Shown here: in pieces, positions 36,557 to 44,858 of the stretch
Layout of the letters: every line of letters starts with the position of its first letter
How positions within the stretch are numbered: the stretch's first letter is position 1
Source: Nitrosomonadales bacterium
GTDB lineage: Bacteria > Pseudomonadota > Gammaproteobacteria > Burkholderiales > Gallionellaceae
Reading direction: 5' to 3'
NCBI GenBank assembly: GCA_023259055.1
Contig: JAHFQZ010000006.1
Location: 62,001 to 126,000, forward strand
DNA length: 64,000 nucleotides
Made by a program: the position numbers and the translations under genes
The notes under the pieces: generated by a model
Databases searched by the model: none
The model's input: only the letters and a program-made list of their open reading frames with translations
Told to the model about the DNA's origin: nothing

Positions 36557-36881
36557 GAATATATATCTCCTTTTTGCCAATACACTTGGATTGACAGCGG
36601 GACAATGCTAAGACTTTAGGCGCTAGTCCACGATACCCCTAACGGGTTATGCCCTAATAGCTCATCACGGCTATGGATAATGAGGCTTCATTGCGCAAAC
36701 CGGCGCACCTTTATGGGTGAATGCTGCTTCGCCGGAAATGGCCGCGTTTGGGCACTAATTGACCAGTAAAATTATTGAATATATGTTTGGTTTTGTTGAA
36801 GCGAAAATATGCAGATATTCGCAGAGCGGCAAGGCCGTTTGCTGCATCCAACCGGTCAGCAGGCTGGCCTTAAATGGGCGC
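36557..36881. other. Intergenic region upstream of sat
   Basis: This 325-base gap holds the shared palindromic element (36632-36682), followed on the plus strand by about 90 bases with weaker similarity to the region just before soeA. No gene is recognised; the plus-strand frame from 36759 is antisense to the hydrolase. Confidence 0.6.
36632..36682. promoter_or_regulatory. Tandem-palindrome regulatory element, sat copy
   Basis: Two 18-bp imperfect palindromes of 7-4-7 form lie 24 bases apart start to start: ATACCCCTAACGGGTTAT (36633-36650) and ATAGCTCATCACGGCTAT (36657-36674). The block is identical at 42 of 51 positions (hand count) to the element before soeA at 41027-41077. Read on the plus strand both copies have the same orientation, although sat is transcribed leftward. 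The duplicated, palindromic form suggests binding of a dimeric regulator at two helical faces. Confidence 0.75.
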
Positions 36882-38249
36882 TCAAAACTCTTCGTTGATC
36901 ATGTTTTTATAGATATGCAAATGGCCGTTCGCATGTGGGCTGCTCGCCTGACTGACAGAGAAAATGAACTTGCTGTTCACCCCCTTGACGGCAGCCTGGC
37001 TTCCTTTCAAGTGAACACCGGCAAGATCGAGCTTGCTGTTTACAGCATTGATCGCGATCACCCCGGAAATATCACCATTGGTGACGGTGATGTCGGAATT
37101 ATCTGCGTTCAGCCCCACATCTTTTCCAGGGATATTGGTATCGATCAAGCTCAGCCTTGAATTGAGCACACTTAATTGACCTACTCGCGCGTTGCGGATG
37201 ATGATATTGCTGCAGTCACGCAGTTCTATGGATAGATAATCACCTTTGAATATCTTGCCGGACTCGCCAGAACAGACGCCCACACGCTCACTGTTTAACG
37301 CGGGAAGGGGTTTGGCATGCTGATAATGCTCTGCCATAACATCATCACTTTCCAGCAGATGTTTTCTTACCAGGGTATTTAATTGCTCTGTCTGATCCAG
37401 CATGGGCTCATGGCCGGAGTCGGAAATAATTTCCAGCCGCGCATGCTGCATGCGCGCGGCAAGCACCTTTCCGGTGCGCAGCGGAGCAACAAAATCGTTG
37501 TCCCCCCAGAGAACCAGAGTGGGTTCGGTCACCGATGAAATGGCATAGCTAAAATCCTCTCCTGCCAGATCAAGCGCAGCAATTCTTTCCGGGCCACCCT
37601 GAAGTACTACATCGCGCCCCAGCGCGGTGTTAACAATATCGGTAGGCGAGATCGGCATCCGTTCCACCTGCGCCAGTATCTTGCCGGACAAGCGCTCGGC
37701 AAATCCTCGCGTTTGCTGCACACCACTGGCACGCTCCATCATGGAACCGACCTGAAATTTGGAGATAACCTGGGGATGAAGAATGCCGGCAGCATCGATC
37801 AAAACCAGCCGCTGGAATCGCAACGGGCGCTGTGATGCAAAGCGCAGCGCAATGGCTCCTCCCATCGAGTGGCCCACCACATGATAAGGCTTGTCTTTAA
37901 AATAATGATCGGCCAAAAAATGCGCCAGACGTGCGTAACGGGTAGGAGAATAGTGTTGACTGCCTTTGTCGGATTTGCCAAATCCGGGCAGATCAAAGGC
38001 GACAACATGAAAATCCGCTGCCAGGGCAGGAATGGTGTGAAGCCAGTCGTCGACAGACCCGCCGAGCCCATGGATCAAAATCACCCCGACCTTGGCATCA
38101 CGGTTGGCCTGCACGGTGCAGACCTTGCCCTCGAATATCGGTTCCTCGAAACACTCTTCAAAGGTTCCAGGGATCGCATCACTACCCCATACCGGCTGTA
38201 GCCACATGAATGCCAACAGGACGAGGAATAATCGCACTGCATTATTCAT
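36882..38249 (-). CDS. Secreted alpha/beta-hydrolase with C-terminal beta-helix-like tail
   Basis: This 455-aa protein has a signal peptide ending near VWGSDA. An alpha/beta-hydrolase domain (about 50-300) follows, with nucleophile GHSMGG, a likely acid in WGDNDF and a catalytic His in SGHEPML. Residues about 330-450 form a tail of short repeated strands with NSR/NSD/NSK turns (LSVLNSRLSL, NADNSDITV, NAVNSKLDL, KGVNSKFIF), resembling a small right-handed beta-helix. This fusion is unusual. It lies upstream of sat in the same direction but 325 bases away, with the palindromic element between, so separate transcription is likely. Substrate unknown. Confidence 0.8.
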   Translation of the reverse strand: MNNAVRLFLVLLAFMWLQPVWGSDAIPGTFEECFEEPIFEGKVCTVQANRDAKVGVILIHGLGGSVDDWLHTIPALAADFHVVAFDLPGFGKSDKGSQHYSPTRYARLAHFLADHYFKDKPYHVVGHSMGGAIALRFASQRPLRFQRLVLIDAAGILHPQVISKFQVGSMMERASGVQQTRGFAERLSGKILAQVERMPISPTDIVNTALGRDVVLQGGPERIAALDLAGEDFSYAISSVTEPTLVLWGDNDFVAPLRTGKVLAARMQHARLEIISDSGHEPMLDQTEQLNTLVRKHLLESDDVMAEHYQHAKPLPALNSERVGVCSGESGKIFKGDYLSIELRDCSNIIIRNARVGQLSVLNSRLSLIDTNIPGKDVGLNADNSDITVTNGDISGVIAINAVNSKLDLAGVHLKGSQAAVKGVNSKFIFSVSQASSPHANGHLHIYKNMINEEF

Positions 38250-38515
38250 ATCTTGATTTTCTTTCCGACAAGTGGAATCGATTTGGATGGGAGTTTACAC
38301 GATGTGAAGGTTTTTTCCATGTGGGCGCCATCAGCACTATCCAGCATCAAAGTTGCTTAAACGTCAGTCGAGTTAGCAATTACAGGGGGTGTAGTAATTA
38401 CGCTCCGATCTGGCAGTTGCTGATCTTTAGATGTGCGGCAAATTTCAGAATATTGGCAGCAACCCTGTCACAACGAGTCGCCACACTGTGTAGCGTATAA
38501 ATAACTGCCCACGCC

Positions 38516-38926
38516 TCAATCCGGTTTAAAGTTGTAGGGATAGGTTTGCAGCACCGGCTTCATTTGCATATCTTTTTTAATTATATGATCTAACAGCCAG
38601 TCACTCAGAAAACCAGAATACTTATTTACCAGATCATCTGCCCAGATGCCATTCTTGGGCTCCAAATATTTTATCAAATGCATCAATTGCCGATCCTCCT
38701 GCTTATTTTGAGTAAAAGGAAACTTGACCGCCTCAGCAATTTTTTCTTCATTTTTTAAATGGATGTGCATATAGGCAGCAAACAACTCAAACGCCTTTAA
38801 CAGTGCGGCGTGGTCTCTTCTCTCGATCGCATGTTCCATGCTGTTGATCAAAACGATCAAATTTTTGTGGTCTGAATCGATCATTTCATTTCCGACGCTC
38901 AGATGTTCCGCCCAATTTAATCCCAT
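38516..38926 (-). CDS. Bacteriohemerythrin-like protein with altered iron ligands
   Basis: This 136-aa hemerythrin-family protein starts at 38926 after an excellent AGGAGG; the frame is open further upstream but runs into a receiver-domain remnant. Ligands His20, His56, Glu60, His114 and Asp119 are present. The two histidines of the usual HxxxH motif are replaced by Asn74 and Asp78 (QNKQED). This is the opposite pattern of loss to the paralogue at 24931. The C-terminal YPYNFKPD tail is shared. The protein may bind one metal, or none, and act as a regulator or adaptor. Confidence 0.82.
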   Translation of the reverse strand: MGLNWAEHLSVGNEMIDSDHKNLIVLINSMEHAIERRDHAALLKAFELFAAYMHIHLKNEEKIAEAVKFPFTQNKQEDRQLMHLIKYLEPKNGIWADDLVNKYSGFLSDWLLDHIIKKDMQMKPVLQTYPYNFKPD

Positions 38927-38934
38927 GACAACCT

Positions 38935-39218
38935 CCTGCTGTGTAACCGTGTATTGCAAATAATCAGTCGTGTGTTGTCCATTAACTGTTGTAACCCGGG
39001 TTTGAAGATGCAGGCATTTCAATAGCTTTTCGAACTCATCGGCTGGTAACGGCCTGGTAAACCAATATTTCTGCCTGTAGTCGCATCCCCGCAGTGGCAA
39101 GCAGTGTGCGCCTCTCCATCCCAATAACTACAAGCAGATAAGATCATTACCGGTGCTTCTCTCAATCGCCGTGTTTTAACCGCTGTTGTCCAAAGCTCGG
39201 AGTCAATTTTTGCGTCCC
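38935..39218 (-). pseudogene. Remnant of a response-regulator receiver domain
   Basis: In two minus-strand frames the sequence resembles the second half of a CheY-like receiver. One frame reads RLREAPVMILSA and EAHTACHCG; the continuation in another frame reads CDYRQKYWFTRPLPADEFEKL, matching the usual KPLPADEL ending. The change of frame and absence of the phosphoacceptor half show it is decayed. It lies directly upstream of the hemerythrin gene. Confidence 0.45.
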
Positions 39219-39330
39219 TCAATTGCCTGCTTTCAGCTTGAACAAGCTCACTGAACCATCAATACTCCCGCCTGTTTTTGCACCGCTTCGGCTGCGTCTG
39301 CCAGAACACCGGTAAAAATTATTTTCCGTT
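39219..39330 (-). pseudogene. Remnant of a chemoreceptor C-terminus
   Basis: One minus-strand frame reads DAAEAVQKQAGVLM and, after a frameshift, VSLFKLKAGN. This matches the receptor ends in this window (for example [21 protein letters not shown] at 12.6 kb). The rest of the receptor is gone. Together with the adjacent receiver remnant it marks a lost chemotaxis gene cluster. Confidence 0.55.
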
Positions 39331-39884
39331 TGCTGCTGACGGCTGTGCTGGAAATCGACTGGGTGGTCGCGTTTGTTTTCCCTGCGTGACCACCAGCAAT
39401 TCAGCGAATGCCGTGCGGATTTTCTTGCCAGTTCCTTTGATTGATTTGTTGATCCCTCGATAGCCGCGACTGGCGTCTTCATTTCAATAGCCTTTTTAAT
39501 CGCCGCGCGATGAGTGTCGATTTCTTCATTGTTCAGATGCAATGCCGTCTTGCGCGCTCGGCAGGAAACTCTAGCTATTTTCTGAAGGAATCCTCTTTGC
39601 GCTTATGCCACGCCTTTAGGCCATTTTTTCAGTTTAAACCTATTGGTTGACAATAGCAACCACGTGGTTTTCTATTGGGGTGAGTTTTATCCCAAACTAA
39701 AAAATATCCCGCAATTTCCAAAGCACTGATTAACCATTCTGCGGCGTATAAAAATTTCAAATGACGGCATAACCAGACGAACAGAATTTAGCGTTTCTAT
39801 CGGTACCTGGAAGCAACTTATTTCAGCAAAGATATAAAGAGAGCGATGTGCATCTAAGTAAGGCAGGGCATGTCACTGGCTTAT
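39331..39884. other. Non-coding, decayed region
   Basis: No intact gene is visible. On the minus strand near 39400-39540 an open frame (with AIKKAIEMKTPVAAIEGST) may be another remnant. At 39647-39675 TTGACA and TTCTAT are spaced by 17 bases with the palindrome AACCACGTGGTT (39658-39669) in the spacer. Near 39855-39890 a short stretch resembles the 3' end of the gene at 21624. Confidence 0.45.
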
Positions 39885-40144
39885 GTGCCGCCACTATCTC
39901 GACAGACTTTGACGACTTTTCGTCCAGGACATCATTGATCGATAGATGGCGCAATCCACACAACATGTTCCAATCGCGTCCATCTATTTGATTTGCCTGT
40001 TAATGGTTAGAAACCCCGATCTTGTTGGCATGGTTCCTGCGGGTTACCGCTTGAGACTAGGATGCTGTGGAATGCGCAATGAAATTAGCATTGATCGAGA
40101 ATCCGAGTGTATGTAATGAGTATTGGGGGGCATGATGATCGCTA
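39885..40144 (+). repeat. Diverged leader repeat, copy B (upstream of XRE regulator)
   Basis: This block aligns with copy A at 24687-24940. Landmarks include GACTTTTCGTC, GGCGCAATCCACA, CCATCTATTTGATTTG, GATCTTGTTGGCATG and GCTGTGGAATG. The final 70 bases plus ATGATCGCTA align gap-free with copy A up to and through the start codon. The proteins encoded afterwards are unrelated. Confidence 0.7.
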
Positions 40145-40590
40145 AATTGACACCCATGCAAACAGATGAAAAATTTGATTTCTCCAAGCGGCTTAAGCTC
40201 GCCCTTAAGCGCAGCCCTAGACCGATTGATAGTGCTACGGAACTTGCCTTGCAATTCAATCTTCGCCATCCGAATGATTCGATTACTGCTCAGGCAGCCC
40301 ATAAATGGTTGGCGGGAAAGGCCAAGCCGACGGCTGACAAAATTGAAACGCTAGCAAGCTGGTTAAATGTCTCGGCGCATTGGCTGCGCTACGGGTCGTC
40401 AAATGATGTTAAGCCGAAGCAGGCGGCAGGCGCGCGGCGAATAAAATTACATGCAGAGAAAGATTCCTCGTTTAACGAGGCTGAAATACAGCTGGTTGCG
40501 CAATTTAGGCGGCTGACAACGCATCAACGTCATTTGATAGCCGAATTGACCGAGCAACTCGCGATTGAACAGGAACTCTGGCCTGAATAA
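40135..40590 (+). CDS. XRE-like helix-turn-helix transcriptional regulator
   Basis: This protein is about 151 aa. An N-terminal helix-turn-helix (about residues 12-75) reads FSKRLKLALKRS, ATELALQFN, then AAHKWLAGKAKPTADKIETL, a pattern typical of Cro/C1-type regulators with the ALxWLxVSxxWLxYG follow-on. The C-terminal helix pair (about 110-150) may mediate dimerisation. The start at 40135 is preferred over 40132 because it coincides with the ATG of leader copy A. The next gene in the same direction is soeA, about 590 bases away, so it is a candidate, though unproven, regulator of that operon. Confidence 0.8.
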   Translation: MIAKLTPMQTDEKFDFSKRLKLALKRSPRPIDSATELALQFNLRHPNDSITAQAAHKWLAGKAKPTADKIETLASWLNVSAHWLRYGSSNDVKPKQAAGARRIKLHAEKDSSFNEAEIQLVAQFRRLTTHQRHLIAELTEQLAIEQELWPE

Positions 40591-41026
40591 ACCTGACTCG
40601 CTGTGATAAAACACTGGACACCTGGTCAAGCCTGAAATGACAAACGGGGTTAAATAAACCTCAGTGCTATGTCCTTCGACAGTTCGAAGCTCATGTGTCA
40701 GCATACGATGCCTACCGCTTGACGCTATGTTGAGCGATCTTCCTTCAAGACTGTGCATCTCGGTAAGTTCGATGAAGCGGATGCATAAGGGGGATTTCAA
40801 ATTTGTCGCCTACTTGAAGCAGTTCTTCACGCCGATTTCGGCCATTCCATTGGCCCAACGGACGATGCCGCCGGTATATTGCTGGAGAGAACTTAAATGC
40901 TTCGCATTGTTTTTGGAGTATCCATACCACGGCAAACATTATTTATTGTAGTTCACCGACTCAATCCAGGCAGTCAACAATTGCAGAAAGATGGGGGTGT
41001 CATCAAATATGGTTTTATTCTGAACT
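40591..41026. other. Intergenic region before the soe control element
   Basis: I see no defensible gene in these 436 bases. A minus-strand frame (40745-40939) has a YRRHRPLGQ-like string faintly like a transposase end, but no supporting context. Confidence 0.5.
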
Positions 41027-41077
41027 GATACCCCTTATGGGTTATGCTTAAATAGCTCGTTACGGCTATGGATAGTT
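41027..41077. promoter_or_regulatory. Tandem-palindrome regulatory element, soe copy
   Basis: The palindromes ATACCCCTTATGGGTTAT (41028-41045) and ATAGCTCGTTACGGCTAT (41052-41069) repeat the arrangement at 36633-36674 with the same 24-base period. The element ends about 100 bases before the soeA start codon, a reasonable place for an activator or repressor site. The first half-site, TACCCCT, fits the TACYYMT consensus of NarL-type regulators, but the second half does not fit well. Confidence 0.75.
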
Positions 41078-41175
41078 TGACCATCATTTGCGCATACTCG
41101 CGAACCTGCGAAGCATGACCAATGCTCCGCCCGGGATGGTCGCAATTCGGCGCTATATTTCCAATTAAGGTTTTA

Positions 41176-44115
41176 ATGAAAACTCGTAATTTCGGCGACT
41201 CGCAGAGCACGATATCCCCGCTGCACGATCCGCTGGCATCGCCTGTGCCGGATGCGAAAAACGAGGTGCGCAACACGACCTGCTATATGTGCGCGTGCCG
41301 CTGCGGCATCCGTGTCCACCTGCGCAACGGCGAGGTGCGTTATATAGACGGCAACCCGGATCATCCGCTCAACCATGGCGTGATTTGCGCCAAGGGCAGC
41401 GCCGGCATCATGAAACAATATTCTCCGGCGCGGCTGACCAAGCCGTTGCGGCGCAAGCCGGGCTCGGAGCGCGGCGCGGGTGAATTCGAGGAAATCAGTT
41501 GGGAAGAAACTTTTAGCATTCTTGCCGAACGGCTGGGAAAAATACGCGCCACCGATCCGAAGAAATTCGCACTGTTTACCGGGCGCGACCAGATGCAGGC
41601 GCTGACCGGATTGTTCGCGCGCCAGTTCGGCACGCCCAACTACGCGGCGCATGGCGGCTTCTGCTCGGTGAACATGGCGGCCGGGATGATCTATACCATC
41701 GGCGGCTCGTTCTGGGAATTCGGTGGGCCGGATCTGGAACGTGCCAAGCTGTTCGTGATGATCGGGACGGCCGAGGATCATCACTCCAATCCGATGAAGA
41801 TCGCAATCTCGAAATTCAAGCGCGAGGGCGGACGTTTCATTTCCATCAACCCGATACGCACCGGCTACTCGGCGATCGCCGACGAGTGGGTGGGGATTCG
41901 TCCCGGCACCGACGGCGCGCTGCTGCTTGCGCTGATCCACGAAATCATCGCGCTCGGTCTCTACGACCGCGATTTCCTGGTGCGCTATACCAACTCCGGG
42001 CAATTGGTGAATCTCGACGACAAGCATGATGAGTTCGGCATGTTCGTGCGCACCGAGGTGCCAGAAGAGGAGGGCTGTTATGACCCGCAAAACAAGCTGT
42101 GGTGGGATCGCAACAGTAACAAACCGGTGGTCACGCACGCGGAAGGAGCCGACCCGTTTCTGTTCGGCGAATTCAAGCTGCCCGACGGCACGCCGGTCAA
42201 GCCCGCGTTCCAGTTGTTGCAGGAACGGGTAAAGGATTACACCCCGGAATGGGCGAGCCAGGTCACCGGCATCCCGTTCGAGACCATCCGCCGCCTCGCC
42301 TACGAGATGGGCATCACGGCGCGCGACCAGAAGATCGAGTTACCGATCGCGTGGACGGATTCCTGGGGCAAGGAACACGACAGCGTGACCGGCAATCCGG
42401 TGGCTTTTCATGCGATGCGCGGCTTGGCGGCGCATTCCAACGGTTTCCAGACGATACGCTCGTTGGCTATTTTGATGAGCTTGCTCGGCACCATCGACCG
42501 CCCCGGCGGCTTCCGCCACAAGACACCGTTCCCGCGTCCTATCCCGCCTTGCGCGCGCACACCGAATACGCCGCTGGCAGTCAAGCCGAACACGCCGCTG
42601 GATGGCATGGCGCTGGGTTGGCCGTCCGATCCGGACGATCTGTTCGTCGATACGGACGGCAGCCCGGTGCGCATCGACAAGGCTTTCTCGTGGGAATATC
42701 CGCTGTCGGTGCACGGCATGATGCATAACGTCATTACCAATGCCTGGCGCGGCGACCCATACAAGATAGACACCTTGTTATTGTTCATGGCCAACATGGG
42801 CTGGAACTCGACGATGAATACCGTCGAAGTCAGGAAGATGCTCAATGACAAAGAGGAGAACGGCGAATATAAAATTCCGTTCATCGTGGTTTGCGATGCG
42901 TTCCATTCCGAGACGACTGCATTCGCCGATTTGATTCTGCCTGACACCACCTATCTGGAGCGCCATGATGTGATGTCGATGCTGGACCGGCCGATTTCGG
43001 AGTTCGATGGCCCGGTGGATTCGGTGCGCATTCCGGTGCTGCCGCCGACAGGCGAATGCAAACCGTTCCAGGAGGTGCTGATCGAGCTGGGTTCACGCCT
43101 GAAGATGCCCGCCTTCGTCACCAAGGAAGGCAAGCGCAAGTACCGCGACTACCCCGATTTTATTGTGAACTGGGAGACCGAGCCTGGCTCCGGCATCGGC
43201 TTTCTGGCAGGCTGGCGTGGCAAGGGCGGCGAGAAATCCCTGCTCGGCGAGCCCAATCCGAAGCAGTGGGAAATGTACGCAAAAAACAATTGCGTGTTTC
43301 ATTACGAGTTGCCGCGCTCCTACCAGTACATGCGCAACTGGAACAAGGGCTATCTGGAATGGTCGCAGCGCAACCGCATCACGCGTTATGGCGAGCCTAT
43401 CCTGATCCACCTGTATTCCGAAGTGCTGCAGAAATTCCGCCTCGCCGCCCAAGGCCGGGGCATCACGCGCAAACCGCCACCTCATCTGGCCAAGCGCATC
43501 GAAACCTATTTTGATCCGCTGCCGTTCTTCTATGAACCGCTGGAGACACAGCTCAGCGACAAGAACAAATATCCGCTTGCGGCAGTGACCCAGCGGCCGA
43601 TGGCCATGTACCACTCCTGGGATTCGCAGAATGCCTGGTTGCGCCAGATCCACGCGCACAATTATCTGTACGTTAATCCGCGCACCGCACAGGACGCAGG
43701 CATCGCGGACGGTGGCTGGATGTGGGTGGAATCGCAGTGGGGCAAGGTGCGCTGCATGGCGAGATATTCCGAGGCGGTCGAGCCGGGCACGGTGTGGACA
43801 TGGAATGCCATCGGCAAGGCGGCGGGCGCCTGGAATTTGTCACCCGATGCGAACGAGTCGCAGAAGGGTTTTCTGCTTAATCACCTGATCTCCGAGGAGC
43901 TGCCGGCCAATCCTGACGGCACGCGCTATTCCAATTCCGACCCGATCACCGGGCAGGCTGCCTGGTACGACGTGCGGGTGCGCATCTATCCTGCCGGAGC
44001 CGATGAACCGCAGCAGACCTCGCCGCAGTTTGAAGTTGTGAAGAAATATCCCGGCATGAAGGAACCGCCAAGGTGGCTGGCTTATTTTGGCGGTGGCAAG
44101 AAGGGTGGCAAATGA
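41176..44115 (+). CDS. soeA: Sulfite-oxidising enzyme, molybdopterin subunit SoeA
   Basis: This is a 979-aa molybdopterin oxidoreductase of the DMSO-reductase superfamily. The N-terminal [4Fe-4S] site is Cys36/39/43/71 (CYMCACRC...CAKG). There is no twin-arginine signal, so the enzyme faces the cytoplasm, as known for SoeABC. The length and the soeB/soeC neighbours match the sulfite:quinone oxidoreductase of sulfur oxidisers; thiosulfate or polysulfide reductases of similar type usually carry a Tat signal. The start at 41176 has AAGG upstream; an in-frame ATG at 41122 gives 18 non-conserved residues. Its stop overlaps soeB (ATGA). Confidence 0.85.
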   Translation: MKTRNFGDSQSTISPLHDPLASPVPDAKNEVRNTTCYMCACRCGIRVHLRNGEVRYIDGNPDHPLNHGVICAKGSAGIMKQYSPARLTKPLRRKPGSERGAGEFEEISWEETFSILAERLGKIRATDPKKFALFTGRDQMQALTGLFARQFGTPNYAAHGGFCSVNMAAGMIYTIGGSFWEFGGPDLERAKLFVMIGTAEDHHSNPMKIAISKFKREGGRFISINPIRTGYSAIADEWVGIRPGTDGALLLALIHEIIALGLYDRDFLVRYTNSGQLVNLDDKHDEFGMFVRTEVPEEEGCYDPQNKLWWDRNSNKPVVTHAEGADPFLFGEFKLPDGTPVKPAFQLLQERVKDYTPEWASQVTGIPFETIRRLAYEMGITARDQKIELPIAWTDSWGKEHDSVTGNPVAFHAMRGLAAHSNGFQTIRSLAILMSLLGTIDRPGGFRHKTPFPRPIPPCARTPNTPLAVKPNTPLDGMALGWPSDPDDLFVDTDGSPVRIDKAFSWEYPLSVHGMMHNVITNAWRGDPYKIDTLLLFMANMGWNSTMNTVEVRKMLNDKEENGEYKIPFIVVCDAFHSETTAFADLILPDTTYLERHDVMSMLDRPISEFDGPVDSVRIPVLPPTGECKPFQEVLIELGSRLKMPAFVTKEGKRKYRDYPDFIVNWETEPGSGIGFLAGWRGKGGEKSLLGEPNPKQWEMYAKNNCVFHYELPRSYQYMRNWNKGYLEWSQRNRITRYGEPILIHLYSEVLQKFRLAAQGRGITRKPPPHLAKRIETYFDPLPFFYEPLETQLSDKNKYPLAAVTQRPMAMYHSWDSQNAWLRQIHAHNYLYVNPRTAQDAGIADGGWMWVESQWGKVRCMARYSEAVEPGTVWTWNAIGKAAGAWNLSPDANESQKGFLLNHLISEELPANPDGTRYSNSDPITGQAAWYDVRVRIYPAGADEPQQTSPQFEVVKKYPGMKEPPRWLAYFGGGKKGGK

Positions 44116-44837
44116 CCCAACTTGCTCTGGTTATCGATCTCAATGTCTGCGTGGGCTGCCATGCCTGCGTGACCAGTTGCAAGGAATGGAACACCTCCGG
44201 TTCCGCCGGGCCGCTGTACGACGAGAATCCTTATGGTGCCGACCCGACCGGCACGTTCTTCAACCGGGTGCAGACCTTTGAGGTCGGACAGTATCCATAC
44301 ACCGAGACGGTGCACTTCCCCAAGTCCTGCCTGCATTGCGAAGACCCGCCGTGCGTGCCGGTGTGCCCGACGGGCGCTTCATACAAGCGCAAGCAAGATG
44401 GCATCGTGCTGGTGGATTACGACAAATGTATCGGCTGCAAGTATTGCTCCTGGGCCTGTCCATACGGTGCGCGCGAAATTGATGAAAAGCAGAAAGTGAT
44501 GAAGAAATGCACGCTGTGCGTGGATCGCATTTACGATTTGTCGCTGGCGGAAATTGACCGCAAGCCGTCCTGCGTCAAGGCCTGCCCGACCAGCGCGCGG
44601 TTGTTCGGTGACATTCACGATCCCGAATCGGCAGTGTCGAAAGCAATCCGCGAGAACGGCGGTTATGCGCTGATGCCGGAATGGGGCACGCATCCTTCCA
44701 ACCATTATCTGCCGCGCCGCAAGACCAATCTCAAGATACACGAAGATGAACTGGAACGAGTCGATAATCCGCTCAAGGTTGACGGGCAACTACCCAAGCC
44801 TGGCAAGAACGAGCCGACGCTCGATGATTTCTCCTAG
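44112..44837 (+). CDS. soeB: Sulfite-oxidising enzyme, iron-sulfur subunit SoeB
   Basis: This 241-aa ferredoxin-like subunit has four [4Fe-4S] cysteine clusters: CVGCHACVTSC near residue 13, CLHCEDPPCVPVCP near 75, CIGCKYCSWACP near 107, and CTLCV with a later CVKACP. It relays electrons from SoeA to the membrane subunit. It starts at the ATGA overlap with soeA. A short C-terminal acidic/proline tail (PKPGKNEPTLDDFS) ends the protein. The nearest relatives by layout are the B subunits of DMSO/polysulfide reductases. Confidence 0.88.
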   Translation: MTQLALVIDLNVCVGCHACVTSCKEWNTSGSAGPLYDENPYGADPTGTFFNRVQTFEVGQYPYTETVHFPKSCLHCEDPPCVPVCPTGASYKRKQDGIVLVDYDKCIGCKYCSWACPYGAREIDEKQKVMKKCTLCVDRIYDLSLAEIDRKPSCVKACPTSARLFGDIHDPESAVSKAIRENGGYALMPEWGTHPSNHYLPRRKTNLKIHEDELERVDNPLKVDGQLPKPGKNEPTLDDFS

Positions 44838-44858
44838 AAAATATTTTCGGGAATATTT

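Noticed and set aside
40745..40939. Transposase fragment before the soe element
   Set aside because: The YRRHRPLGQ string is only faintly like an insertion-sequence protein; no terminal inverted repeats or target duplications are visible.
41028..41045. Classical NarL 7-2-7 binding site in the soe element
   Set aside because: TACCCCT fits one heptamer, but the opposite half-site matches only five of seven positions at the required spacing, and the second palindrome does not fit at all.
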